The notes under the pieces: generated by a model
Told to the model about the DNA's origin: nothing
The model's database searches: none
What the model saw: only the letters and a program-made list of their open reading frames with translations
Position numbers and translations under genes: made by a program
Shown here: positions 47,581-59,540 of the stretch, piece after piece
Layout of the letters: each line of letters opens with the position of its first letter
Numbering within the stretch: position 1 is the first letter of the stretch
NCBI GenBank assembly: GCA_014706295.1
Contig: JACSVZ010000001.1
Location: 117,208,763 to 117,272,762, forward strand
Direction of reading: 5' to 3'
DNA length: 64,000 bases
From: Lycocorax pyrrhopterus obiensis
Lineage: Eukaryota; Chordata; Aves; Passeriformes; Paradisaeidae

Positions 47581-50194
47581 AGCAGGCACCTAAGAGGTAC
47601 AATGCTTGTGGCTTTTGCCACTGGCCTTAGGATCAGATGAACAGTGCCCCACAGGCTCTTGCTTGTCCCCAGTGGTCTAGGTCCTTACAGATGGAAAATG
47701 CTTCTCCCTTTGACCAGACAAATCCATCCCTGGGCTCAGACTGCTCTACAGGCTGCATTATGGAACAATGGCTGACTTCTCTGGGAGTAGATCTATGAAG
47801 ACAAACACTGCTGTCATAATTTATTCCAGTGGCACGTTGTCTGCCAAGGCTGCATTACACTGCTCCTCTTATTTATTTATTTTTTTAAGCCTAAATATAT
47901 AAAGCTGTTGCAACTGTTTAAAGGACTTTCAAGAATGTAAAAAAAAATATTTTGACACTGGGGAAGGGATTTCTCCCAGGACTTTTGGATGTGCCTCTGA
48001 ACAGTGTCTAGAGGTGCCTTTTGGATTCAGCAGGGAGTGGACGGACGCTTCACTCGTGCTCTTCTTTTCAGCCTACAGTGGATGTCCGTGGTGGGTCAGC
48101 TGGATTGCACATTCCAAATGTATATTCCTTTCCAGTGGCAAAGGGACTCGGGGTTCAGAGGCAGACAGCCACAATGCAGATGTCTGAGGCTGAGGGAGAT
48201 GAATCTCATTCCAGGTCTCAAAGGGCTCAAAGTGCTTGGGAGCAGTATCCTGTTTCCAAAGAGTTTTCAAGTAAGAACTCAGTTCCAAATGGCCATAATT
48301 CTTTCCAAAAATTGACTGGATGAAGGCAGGTTTGTTCTGCAGCATTTTTTTTCACTGAGCTACCATTGTGAGAATTAGTAATGTTCCAATTCAGCCTCTC
48401 TCCCTCCCTATCATCCCTCCCCTTGACGTCCTCCAGCTCTTACTTCATTGCAAAGCTATCTTCAAGCTCAAAGTAAGAAACTGTACCTCCTCTCTGCTAT
48501 AGAAAATATCTGCAGTGCATTCAAATCCCCTCAGAATGTGAAGGTTGCAGTGATTGTCAGAAAAATGCTTTGCTCACCTATACCTGCCCAAAATACACTC
48601 CTGTGGAGTGACCTAATATTTATGCTGCGACTTATTTTCAGATTTTTTTTTCATTAAAATACGAAGTTGTTTAAAATCAAATTAGGAAGGCCTTGGAGAG
48701 ATGGCAAATATTTGCTTCACTTGGCCTTGATACACAACATCAAACTTGTAACTACAGAGCTTTTAGAGTCAACTATTGAATTATATATTAGCAGTGGTTA
48801 TTAGAACTCAGTATCCCTATTGCACATCCAGTATTGGCAAGCCTTTAGCTTCAAGGAGCTGGGACTGTGAGATCCAAAATGTAACCATGAAATACACAGA
48901 GGCTTTGACTGCTCTGCATTGTGCAGAATATCTCGGTGGGGAACTCTTGTTGCTGTGCTACCAGCACAAAGGGAACCCAGTTGCTGTGTGTGTCTTTCCA
49001 CTATCTCTCTTTTTTTGCCTTCTTTACTCCGTGGTGAATAAATGTAATCGAGCCAGCTGCTGCTTTCATGTCTATACAGTTTTTCTGCAGGTGGCACTCA
49101 GTCCTCTTGAATGTGCTCCAGCTCATTCCCTAAAGAGAACCCCAACATCCAAGTTTCTTATTTTGATTATAACCAGATAGTTAGGCAGCAAGAAAGGCAG
49201 AAGTGAGCGAATTACTGAACTCATGGAGGGGACAAGCTTTGGAGCAACTGGTGCAAGTTTTTCTGTCTGGTTCCTGGGAAGTTTCTTTTTATCCTCCTAC
49301 TTCAGCTGTAGTTTTACAGGCAACCACATTCAAAAGAGGAGCCTCACAAAAAGGGGAGTCAAATATTTGTGGAAGGTGTTGGATCTCTCAGCTTCTTTTG
49401 CTACCCAAATGATTTCTGCTTCAAGCAAAGGTGGTGCTCAGTGTTCTTTAATTCATATCGTTTATTATTAACATGTATTTGATTAGAATCATGAAACTGA
49501 AGTAATTGTAGACAATTACTCCCACAGGATGTGAGGATTCCTCCTCTAGCATTTTCTCGGAACACTCTCATCTTTATGGTTTGGTATAAATTAGAGGCCA
49601 CTACTGAGTTTTTAGAGGTTATAAATTTGAAAGGGTTTTCTTTTCCCTCCTTCAACTATTACATCATAAAATGAAAAGAGACTAGCAAAAACATGTCTTG
49701 TTCTTCCTATTGCAGAAAATAAGCTAATTTAAAAATAAAAATAATCAGCCCTACCTATTAAAAAAGGTAGTGACAATCAGCCCCTTGCTAATGCTCGTCA
49801 TTCCACATAGCTCCGTGGGCTTTGGTGGGATGGCTCCACATTGCACCCACATAAATAAAAATACTTTGGGCCCAATAACCACAGATTTATAAAGGTCAAT
49901 GTACAGCTTCTAAAGAAACAAATATTTTAAGTGCAGTGCCTAAATCCTAGGTAATTTTAAGCCACTTTCACAGCTCACCAAATGTCACATTGTCATGTTT
50001 ACAAGAGCATGAATGCTTTCATGTGGGCCTAGGGAAGTCATATTTGCAGTGCAAAGTTTACCTGCTTATATAAAAGTCTCCTCAATTTTCCTGTTGGTCT
50101 AACATAGAATTATCTAAAATGATTCCTACTTTTGCACACAAAATTACAGAATTAAGCTGGTGAGGAGCTATTTCTGAGTATTATTAGCAAATTT
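47581..50194. other. Intergenic, part 2
   Basis: Unique sequence with a TTTATTTATTTA-type AU tract near 47868-47886 and a splice-flanked open segment at 48072-48270 (separate entry). No recognised gene. Confidence 0.65.
48072..48270 (+). other. Exon-like open segment, unrecognised
   Basis: 199 nt after an acceptor-like cttcttttcag and before a strong donor TTCAA|gtaaga. The whole segment is open in one frame (66 codons plus one base). No start context, no known domain and no matching neighbour exon were found. It could be part of an unannotated lncRNA or simply chance. Confidence 0.15.
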
Positions 50195-50195
50195 T

Positions 50196-50239
<44 letters not shown>
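50195..50239 (+). repeat. (GT)n microsatellite
   Basis: About 45 bp of nearly pure GT, interrupted once by TTT near the start and ending in GCGCGC. It is probably polymorphic and can form Z-DNA. Confidence 0.97.
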
Positions 50240-50242
<3 letters not shown>

Positions 50243-51399
50243 TGAGCAGGACTAAAGGTTGTTTAGTGCCATCTTTTGGGTGGTCCTAATACTACAGAAC
50301 AGCTTAATCAAAGCAATTATAGACTAGCCACCATTTCTGGGCCTAGGAAGCCACGTGTCACTTGTTTCTAGAGAGTGCAGGGATGACAAAAAACTCAGTG
50401 GGAGCAGGAATGGCTGGGAGTGTTTCCATGCTGCATAAAGAACCACCCCCTCCAGCCCCTTCTTAGCACACAAATCCCCAAATCCCCAGCAGCAAAATAT
50501 TTTCCTCTTTAGAAGCACTGGTTTTTTCCAGCTCTGGCCAATGTTCGTGCTATTTTGTAAGATAATTATCTGTGTGTTCAGTCACACCCTATAGCACCAA
50601 ATTTCTTCCTCCTGACTCTTAATGTAAGATCAACAATAAACTCATTTAATTGTTTACATTCTGTCTTTATTCAATATTCCTTGCTATCCCTAAAACTAGA
50701 TCTATGTCAAAACCAGACAAAACCCAAGCATCCAGAAATCCAACTTAATGCCTGCTCTGACAACACAGAATTAAAAGTGTACATAAAATATTGCTCCCAT
50801 GCTACCTGGCACATGATAATTACAAAATCTAGCCATAAACCAGTGGTTCTAACAGGATTTTAAATAGGATTAGATTACAATGTCCCTTTGAAAAGGTTGG
50901 TGGTCAACTAATTTCACCTTAGCAAGAAGAAATTGAGTGTACTGGAGTAGATAATGCTTTTTCTTTTGCCTTAATGGGATGAGAGGCCTTTCTACCCCAA
51001 CTCCTGGACAAATGAGACACTTTCCAGAGCAAAGCCTTATTCTACCTGGTAGGGAGAGCACAGGGCTTGGAGGTAGCTGGGCTTTGAGTGCCCTTTAGGA
51101 GCACAAAGAACAGGTCAGGGTTTGTCCTGTGTTCCCTGACCCAGAGGCAGCACACACAGAGCCAAAGGAATTACTCATGTGTGGAGCAGCATTTATTTAC
51201 AGCACTTGGCCCTGGAGTCTAGAACACCAGCTGATCCTTTTTGTGCTATCTCTGAGGGCTGAAATGACATACGGAGCAAAATTTTGGACAAGGCAGCCTC
51301 TGCAGCAAAATGCTGATGTCTGTAATTAAACTTATCTCTGTGTGGTAATGTTCCCCAGGCACTGCTTCCTGCTCCAAGTGCTTGTTGGAGGCTTTCTGG

Positions 51400-51780
51400 A
51401 AGTGTCAGAAGGTTTGCATTCCCCTACTCTGGGATAATCAAAACTGCTCGCAAATTTGTTCGGATGTTGAAACAAGCCCAGGCAGGGAGTTCGTGCACGG
51501 ATGGTTTGCAGCGTTTTAGGGACATGGGTCTGGAAGCTGCTTCCTTCACCAGTGCATCCTCTCCTCTGCTGGGGTACGAGGCAGATACACGTAATGCAGT
51601 CCTGACGTTCATCAAATTCAATTTTACAGCTCTCTGTCTCCATCCCTCCTGCTGGAAAGCACATCTACACACGTGCCCTCCCCGAAGCAAAAATCACGAG
51701 TTAATGTTGTCACTGCTTGCAGTTTCTGAGTGCCTGATGTCATAGCTGGAGTGTTTATAGCGTTTCAATTTGTTTCCGAC
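51400..51780. promoter_or_regulatory. Candidate CpG-retaining regulatory block
   Basis: Unique sequence with about ten CpGs in roughly 200 bp (around gctcgcaaatttgttcgg, ttcgtgcacggatgg, tacgaggcagatacacg). The neighbourhood is CpG-poor. No coding or repeat features were recognised, so function is inferred only from CpG retention. Confidence 0.2.
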
Positions 51781-54700
51781 ACCATGTTTGAGTTTGGATC
51801 CTTTTGAGGAGGTAAAAAGAGAATATTTTTCTTGGAGAGCTTTGAAATCCAAATTGCAAAGCTGGCAGGGCCTGCTCAGTTAAATTTGGGTTCACTTTTC
51901 TGCCTTATTAGCAATTTCTTTGCACAACCTATTTCAGCTGGTGTATTTACCATATAAAGCAAAGCCAGCTCAGCTGGCATCACTAGAATTATATAAATGT
52001 ATGTTTTTATAAAGTGGAAAATTTTTACCTGTTTGCTAAAATACCTGCTGGTGCCTTGGTTTTAAAAAGTGTGTTCCATGTGACAGCTGTGCATATTTGC
52101 ACTGCAGCTGGGATTTTTATACCACACTCAGTTCATAAATGGTATTGAGTGAAAGCTTCTGAGATTTTTAAATAATCAAGAAAGGAAAAGTGTGTGAGGG
52201 AAGCTTGGAAATTGTGCTGATTACTCTGGGACCTTGGAGGTCTCAGGGAAGGGGCTTCCCTAGATGGCTGTGAAGACACATAACATATAAGCAGAATGGT
52301 TATTGGAATAATTGGAATAATTGGAATGTCAGCCTCAGAAGTCTCCTCCAATCCATATCTCTCATTAAATCCCACACTTAATGGGGACCAGCCCAGCTCT
52401 GCCCTGCTCCTGCCAGTGCATCCCTGAGGATCAGCCCGTGAGCAGCCACATGAGCTCAACCAGCACCTCCACAGAGCCCAAACCAGCCCGGATCAGCCAC
52501 AAAGAGGACTTCGTGTCCTCTTGCCCACTTGCATTTCCCAAGGGACATGCGGATGTCCCTCTGCCCAGCGTGCAACTGAGGAAGGCAGAGCCAGCTGCAA
52601 CCCAAGGAATCTGGGGTTGCCTCAGCTGTGTTCCCCACAGATCCAAACTGGGCACCAGAGCCAGGCCTCTTTCCCAACAGGAGAGGGCAATGCCAGAGGG
52701 AAAGGGGATGTGATGTCCACTTTCCAGTCATGTCCATCTTATGATCAGAAAGGATGGCTGAGCTTGTGCAGGCAATTAAATTAATTATTCTGGTAAAAAT
52801 ATTCCATGTGAAACAATGATGCATCCTTCTGCCTGCAATATTTTAACAGCATATCGAAATATATTTGGAATTAAAACTTCTAATCCTCTAATTAAACAGA
52901 AGGTGGAAAACAACTATGAGAGAACGAGTCAAAATACTGAGGTTAACTCTTACATATAATAATACCGGGAAAAGCTTTCCCCATGCCTGTTTTACCCCCT
53001 CCCTCTTTTCTTAGGTCCCTGACAGCAAGGGCTTTGCATAAGGGTTTGCATATCGAAGCAAGAGGAGAAATTGAGTGATGCTAAATGGAAGTTACATGTT
53101 TTGTCAACTGACTTTTTGATGTTTGGTCTTAAGCAGCGACAATGTTTCTTTCAGAAGACCCAAGAGCAACAAGAGTGAAAATACAAATTTGGTTTGCATG
53201 GGTTTACTACCGTCTGTTTATTTCCTGCTGTGTCTCTGGGATAAGCTGACACAGGCGATGGATGGGTGTTTTGTTTGAAAAACTTCATTTCTTGTAGAAG
53301 ACACTGCACATGCTTCCTCTTGATATCATTTGTAAACAGAGCATTTCAGCCAAGTTTTTATGAAGCTTTGGATGCTGTGAGGGGTTAGCACGATGCTGAG
53401 TTAAGCCTGACTATAAATATTCCCAGGAGCGGGGCCTACGTGTCTGCTGAGTCCCTTTCGTTCCCATGTTGTGCCCCAGCTCCGTGTCCCATTGCTGCAG
53501 AGGGGGCTGCTCCTGGGGGGGAGCTGTTAACAGTGGGAATTGCAGTTGTGCAAGAGAGGTTTTGTGCCAGAGGGGCTCCCTGAGCTCAGCCAGGGAGACA
53601 CAACCAGGCCTTTGCAGGCAACTGCGACAGACAGAGAGGTCAAACCTTCCAAAAACGGGAGGCAGCAGCAAAGGGAGGCTCTGGCTGCCACTGCTCAGCT
53701 CCTCTGCCCACAGCACCTGCCTGGGCAGCCAGAGGCTTCCTCACCTCACACACCTCCTTGGGGACGTGTCAGCGAGGGATAGCCAAGAAGGGGCAGCATC
53801 AACTCACACCTGATGGAAACAGCTTGATCTATTTTGTCAATTCCTGGTGGTAGATTTTGGCATGGCTTGCAAATCATACTGTGTGAAAGAGGAGCTCTCA
53901 TGGGCTTAGCACAGCCCTGCATTCCCCATCCTCCTGCACCACTGGGGAGCGAGGCAGAGACAGCAGGAATTAAGGGGGGGAAAAAGTAAAGCAAGCAGGG
54001 GTTAGATCTTGTCTTTTCTTCTCACCATCCCACTCTAATTGGCAATAAATTAAATTAACTTTCCCCAAGTTAACTCTGCTTTGCTTATGGCAGTAACTGG
54101 TAATTGATCTCCCCGCCTTTACGTCAATTCATGAAATTTTCTATCTTATTTTCATCCTCCTGTTCTGCTGATGAGGAATAAGGGATCAGCTGACATCCAG
54201 TCAAGGTCAGCCCACCACGATACCCTGCAGTTCTTTGCCTAAGGGCAGTGTTACAACCTTTTATTTCACTCATTTCATTGATAAAATGGAGATATTAGGC
54301 TTCCTGATGTGTCAGGCAAAATACGTGGTGATGTCTTGCCTCCAGCTCAGCTGACCTTGTGATTAAAAGAGCATATCAGTGTTGACATATAGAAATGATG
54401 TGGATTTAGGGAAACCTAAATCCAGGATTTAGGGAGAGCTTTTTGGACTTTGTTCCATCCCAAGACACCTAAACAAGTCTTACTGACTTACATGCCCTTG
54501 TACCTGATGGCAAACAAAGATTTCCCATTTACTTAATCCCCAACATTACAAGAGAAGCAAAAAGCAATCTGAAATTAAAGCCTAACATTAGGAAACAAGG
54601 GGGATTGAAAGCAGGGGGGAAAAAAGAGGTAGCAACCGATGTCCTGTTCAAAATGTGGATAAAACTGCCAAAAAGCAAGAACAGATCAGCAACATCATGA

Positions 54701-55198
54701 GCCCCGGCCTGAAAATTATGGCAGAGCTACAGGTTCTGCAAATGTCTAAGAATTGCATTGATGTAACAAAGGTATTTTGTCTTATTGCTAAGAAATTGCT
54801 AAATCTCTTTGTACCTCAGGTTTTTACCTGTTAAAGAAGGATAACACTCGCTAGGTGATTTTAGGAGATGCTCCTTAATGGCAGTGAGTTGTTCATTTGA
54901 GCCCCATCCCTACAAACCAAGAGGAAAGCCCATCCAAGCTTTTAGCAAAGCATGGATTAGATGAGTCTAAACACGTGTATAAATTGTTTGGAGAGCAGAG
55001 AGTGGTTAATCATTTTCCTTAAAGGTTTGTGCCCTTTGTTAAATACACTCACGGCCAACTTTTGATTACTCAGCATAACAAGGAGGAAGGCTGGAGGAAG
55101 AGGGGATGAGCCAGGATGAGGGAACTGCCCAGTTTGATATTTAACGCCACTGAAAACGTTTGCTGCTAATATTCAAATTTCTTGGCACTTTTTATAAG

Positions 55199-55319
55199 GT
55201 GTACCAGCATTATATGGGCTCTGGTCAGAAAGAATGACCAGCACATCCAGGACAGCATGGAAATCTTCCTGGACAGTGGCTTTGGAAGGAGTGTGGCATC
55301 ACTCACAGAAGTCTCAAAG
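55199..55319 (+). other. Exon-like open segment upstream of ADAMTS1
   Basis: 121 nt between an acceptor-like ggcactttttataag and the strong donor TCAAAG|gtaaga. From phase 2 it is open for 40 codons with coding-like codon choice (many CAG, GAC, ATC, CTG and AAG codons). An in-frame stop lies just upstream of the acceptor and another shortly after the donor, so the open stretch matches the putative exon closely. I recognise no family. It could be an orphan exon of an unannotated transcript, a fossil coding fragment, or chance. Confidence 0.2.
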
Positions 55320-56415
55320 GTAAGAAATTATTAATAGGTGCAGTGATGAGTTTTCATTAGGAGGAATTCCATGGAAACTGTATCATGTCTGGCAGTGCTT
55401 GTGCAATCCCCTGTCCACAGCACAGGATAAAGTGTGGGATCTGTTGAAATCCCAGTGTGATAAAAATATCAAAATGTCAGTGGAGCTCAGGGCACTACGA
55501 ATGTGCTCCTTGCCATTTGCCAAGGGACTTTGGAGTCTTTGTTAAAGCTGTATTTAACTTCTGAAAGACTTTTAAAGCAGACATGCCATAATGCAGCGTT
55601 TTGTTTTGCCTGATTGCTTTTATTTGATCCCTGGCAGTTGTTTTGACCATGAAAATTCGGATTTAAGTCAGCTGTTCACAAGAAATTTAGATGGTGGCGC
55701 AAATTCTTCAGTGGGAATACTTCTACTACCAGCAAGTGAGACACAAAGTCAGACCTCAACTCCTTTAAACCCTTTATTGTGGATTTATGTGGGATACGGC
55801 CAGGTTTGAATTCACATTCTCATGCAAACCTCCTTCTTTTTAAATAGCAAAATATTTGACTCACGCAGCCAGGAGTGTCAGCCCAAGTTCCTGCTGAATC
55901 CCATTTTGATAAAAGTTTATAAAGGAAAGCAGAAAGAATTGGGAGCAGCTCATTTTGAGTGCACACAGGCCTCTATGGGCTATTTAGCAATAGAATTTGG
56001 AGGCTGCCCAAATTTCTGCATCTATTTTTTTTAAGGCAACTTTGATAACCAGCAATGTACAAGTAGAAATTACAGAGAAACACATCACCACGTTCAATCC
56101 CATGATTCTCCTCCAAAATAAAAATTTGTACTTCTCATTAAAGTGACGATGGACATTGTTTTGCTCTTTAATATTTCTGCTGATTATCACAACAGGCAAA
56201 ATTAGAGGTTTTCTCTCTTAGCCCTGTTATCCTACTAACAAAACCCAACGGTTAATGACCTCAAAATGAACAATAAATGGAAATATATCAACTAATCACA
56301 CATAACACAAAGATATCATAGAGAAACAATCTCCAGAAATAATCTTGGAAGTGTTTTTCAGAGGACTTTTTCAACAGCATCAAGTCTTTTATCCCCTATT
56401 CAATGGGCCTAATGT

Positions 56416-56427
56416 GCCATCTGCTGT
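56416..56427 (-). promoter_or_regulatory. CTCF-like site A
   Basis: gccatctgctgt matches 11 of 12 positions of the reverse-complemented CTCF core GCCMYCTRSTGG. Judged by eye; binding is inference. Confidence 0.3.
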
Positions 56428-56685
56428 TTTAATTCTTAAATTATAACAGTTTTTGAAAGAAGTAATCATTCTACAGCATTTAAACAAAAAGGTTGGGGCG
56501 GTTGTTTGTGTTGCCTTTTTGGTTTTTTAAATTTTGGAAGCAGCTGTTTATGCAAACAGTGGTTAAGAAATTAAAGCTTCAGCATTGTTAATCCTGCTCA
56601 GAGAGCGACAGCGCTTGGGTCTGAGCCATAAAAACTGTTCTTGCAGAGCAAAATACGATGATCTGACCCAAAAACGATGATGTGG

Positions 56686-56702
56686 TGGCGCTATCTGGCG
56701 GC
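56686..56702 (-). promoter_or_regulatory. CTCF-like site B
   Basis: tggcgctatctggcggc resembles the reverse-complemented extended CTCF motif (GCGC at one end, CTGG-GG core at the other; 10 of 12 core positions). It lies about 270 bp from site A in the same orientation, within a small CpG-retaining block (about 56600-56705), roughly 2.8 kb upstream of the ADAMTS1 start codon. Confidence 0.35.
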
Positions 56703-58719
56703 TTACTTGGAGTTACAACAACTTGTATCCCTGACTGGATTTGGTTTTTTTCTCCAAGCACTAAAAGTTTCTTTTAGAAGACAAATTTTATGCCTTTTCT
56801 GGGTCTTTACCTATGTGAAATCCTGAGAAAGGTCAGTGTGTTTCTAAGTCTTGATTCGCATAAACTGTGATTGGAGCTGGCACAGATTTGGTACAATATA
56901 GGTTAAAAATACATATACAGAGGCTTCAATCTCCTGAATAATCCAGCTAAACTCACTGGGGTTGTTTAGAGGAAGCAAGACAAGCACTTACAAGATGATC
57001 CCGGTGGTGATCCAGGTGTGACAGGCAGCAAACCTGTTGTAAAAGTTGCTTCCCAACACTATTTGTGTTCAGGTAGTGCAACAGAACAGTTGTGTTCTTT
57101 GCTAAAACACTTCCCTGGATATTACATAAAGGCCAGGAAAGCTTCTGTGCTAATCAGGGAACTGTAAAGCTCCCTGCAAAAATGTAAGCCTTTGAACCAG
57201 GAAAGCTGGAGATCAACCATGAAACTCCCAGAACAAATTTTTATAGGCGAGTGCCACCTGGTGGGATATGGGGAAGACTTTTCAGCCCGAGAAAGCTGTT
57301 TTAAGGTGGTCAGGATCTTTTCAAATCAGAGAATTAACATCAAAAACCAGCAGCAAAACCAAAGGCACATCTGGCAGCTGCGTGGACACACCTTTGGTGG
57401 CCTGGCTCTGGTCCCTGCCGATCTGAGTGACACTGACTACGCTGACAAACAAGGAGGTTTTCATATTTTTTAATTCATACATTTGCAAGAGTTTCTATCT
57501 TGAACCAGTGCAAGTTCAAAAATAAATCATGAAGATGCTTTCCTTTCCACTCCAGGTTTCTATTTCCAGGCTTTTAAACTGGTAATTCCCTAAATCAGGT
57601 ATCACGTGCAACGCCAAATTAATTAACAGCATGAATGAACAGTACCTTTGTTGTGTTCTATCCTAGGAAAAGCCCAGCAGAGCTGGGCACACACAGATCT
57701 CAAAGATAAGGGTAGAGATTGACACACATTTCCAACTGAAGTGAAAAATTATTCATAACTGAATGGACTTTTCTGCTGCTGAAGTATTAAAGGGCAGCAG
57801 TCGCAGCCTCTGGAAGTCAATCCAGCATTTCCTGCTGTGTCCCAAGGAAAATCCCACATTTGAGGCCTAGTTCTGATTTTGCTCATCACTCTGTGGGACA
57901 AGAGCACTTTTGTTGAGCAAGTAGCTGGGAAATTGGGTTCATCTTCTCATTTTTTTTTTTTGCACAACTTCAAACAATGAGCAATTCTAAACTTGCAAGA
58001 TTTACAGAACGCCATGGGAAATGGATGTATTGTCAGAACTTAGCAGGCAGTCAGACTGTGCTATTGACACACACATGTGGTTCCAAGTTTGTCTGACATG
58101 GTTTAAATTAGGAAGAAAAGCCTTGGGGTTATTAGATTTAGTGGCATAAATGGGATGCTCCATCCCAAGAAAACAGTGGATACATAAAATTTTAGAAACA
58201 TTTGCCCTGTCCCGAGGTTTTGCTCCTTCTGTTTTCAGCCCCCGAGTTTCACACTTGTATTAAATGATGTGTTGACAGGCACACAGGCATCTTTGTTTAA
58301 TTGGGAAGCCCAGGAGTTGTCACTAACAGGTACACACATTCTGTTTTTATTCACACATTTACTCACCACTTCTTTGCCCTCCTCCTCCAAAAAGGCCTCC
58401 AGAAGCAGAAAGCTGGGGCTGCACACATAAAGAATTAAGGGGATTAGCAGCACCACCATGCTTGGGTTATGGCTTCAAAGCAAAACATTGGCTGCACCTA
58501 CGTAAACGCCTCTGTTTAAGTGATTGGAAAGGAACCATTTCTCAGAAGTACAGGTGCATGACCGACTGCAGCTATTAGGGCCCAGAAAGGGCAGGAATTG
58601 CTTGGAAAGGGGAAAGGAGGAAAAGAGAAGGGGGGGAGGATTAAAATGAAAAAAAAAAAAAAAAGGAAGAAAAATAGAATGAAAAGCCACGAAGGCGAGC
58701 AGGGATGTGTCCCTCCCTC

Positions 58720-59540
58720 CCCCACCCCAGGAGCTCCGGACCGTCCACCTGCCGCTCCCCGAGCCCCGCGGGGCAGGGGACGGACCCGCAGCGCATCCCG
58801 GCGCTCCCACGAGCGGTCCCCGCGGGGCGCAGCGCTCGCAGCCGGGCACAAAGCACCCGCGGGGCAGGCAAGGGGCGCAGCCCAGCCCGCTGCGGCAGCC
58901 GGGGGCCGACGCCGGGCCGTGTCGGAGCCGTCCCGCCCCGTCGGGGGCGGCGGGAGGGGGGCGCGGCGGGGGCCGCCCGCGGGCGCGTTACGCACGCAGT
59001 GATCTCAGCGGCGCGGGCGCGGCGGCAGCGCCGGGCTGGGGGCGGCACGGCCGGACCCCATAAAGGGCGGCGGCGAGCCCCGCTCCCGCATTCACCCGCA
59101 CGGCGGAGGCGGACGGGCCCGGGGTGCTCCGCTCCGCAAAGCACGAGAGGCTCCTCGGCGCCCTGGAAGTGCAGGCGGGACCGTCCCGGGGCTGCCGGAG
59201 ACTCGCCGGAGCGTCCTTCCCGCTCGCCGCTGCTGCTGCTGCCGGGGAAGGCTGAGGAGGAGGAGGCGGGCAGGAGAAGCAGCAGCCAGAGCAGGACAGA
59301 AGACAGAGGGACGGAGCGAGGGGCAGCGCTGCCCCCGCAGAGCCGCGCTCCCCGGCATCGCCGCCGCGCCCCGGCCATGGGGAAGCCGACGCCGCCTCTC
59401 CAGTGACCGCGGGACGCGGCTCCCGCGCGGTCCTCCGCCGGCAGAAAGACACCCCCCAAAACCTGAAAGCAAAACCCCACATCTCCATATCCATTTCCAT
59501 ATAAAGTGAAATAAAGAGAGGAGAAGGGCTGCGCCGAGCG
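58720..59540 (+). promoter_or_regulatory. ADAMTS1: ADAMTS1 CpG-island promoter and 5' leader
   Basis: GC and CpG content jump at about 58720 and stay high through exon 1 into intron 1. GC boxes cluster at 58931-58960 (cccgccccg, gggggcgg). A TATA-like cccataaaggg lies at 59057-59067, predicting a start near 59085-59100. A C/EBP- or ATF-like ttacgcac lies at about 58988. The final 80 nt before the ATG are AT-rich and include Ccatataaag-type motifs. ADAMTS1 is known as a highly inducible gene (inflammation, progesterone receptor in ovary); these boxes fit that but are only motif matches. Long ORFs on both strands here are CpG-island artefacts. Confidence 0.65.
59377..59406 (+). other. ADAMTS1: uORF in ADAMTS1 leader, 9 codons
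   Basis: ATG in a near-optimal context (ccggccATGG) encodes nine residues (MGKPTPPLQ) and stops at TGA 59404-59406, 134 nt before the main ATG. It is the only upstream ATG I find between the TATA-like box and the start codon. The main ATG has a weaker context (gcg at -3 to -1, A at +4), so the uORF may reduce or regulate initiation. The regulatory role is inference. Confidence 0.5.

Larger units (their letters stand above)
50240..56400. other. Intergenic, part 3
   Basis: No gene is supported. It holds a CpG-retaining unique block at about 51400-51780, a three-copy 9-bp tandem (attggaata-type, about 52303-52328), a GC-richer stretch at 52380-52720 and 53460-53810 with chance ORFs only, and a splice-flanked open segment at 55199-55319 (separate entry). 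Confidence 0.65.
56401..58700. other. Upstream flank of ADAMTS1
   Basis: Mostly AT-rich unique sequence. It contains the two CTCF-like sites, a T-run at 57950-57961 and an A-run at about 58650-58664. No gene is recognised. The 93-codon ORF at 57192-57473 has no known motif. Confidence 0.65.

Noticed and set aside
52381..52824. Overlapping ORFs on both strands in a GC-richer stretch
   Set aside because: No domain, no gene structure; openness fits local base composition.
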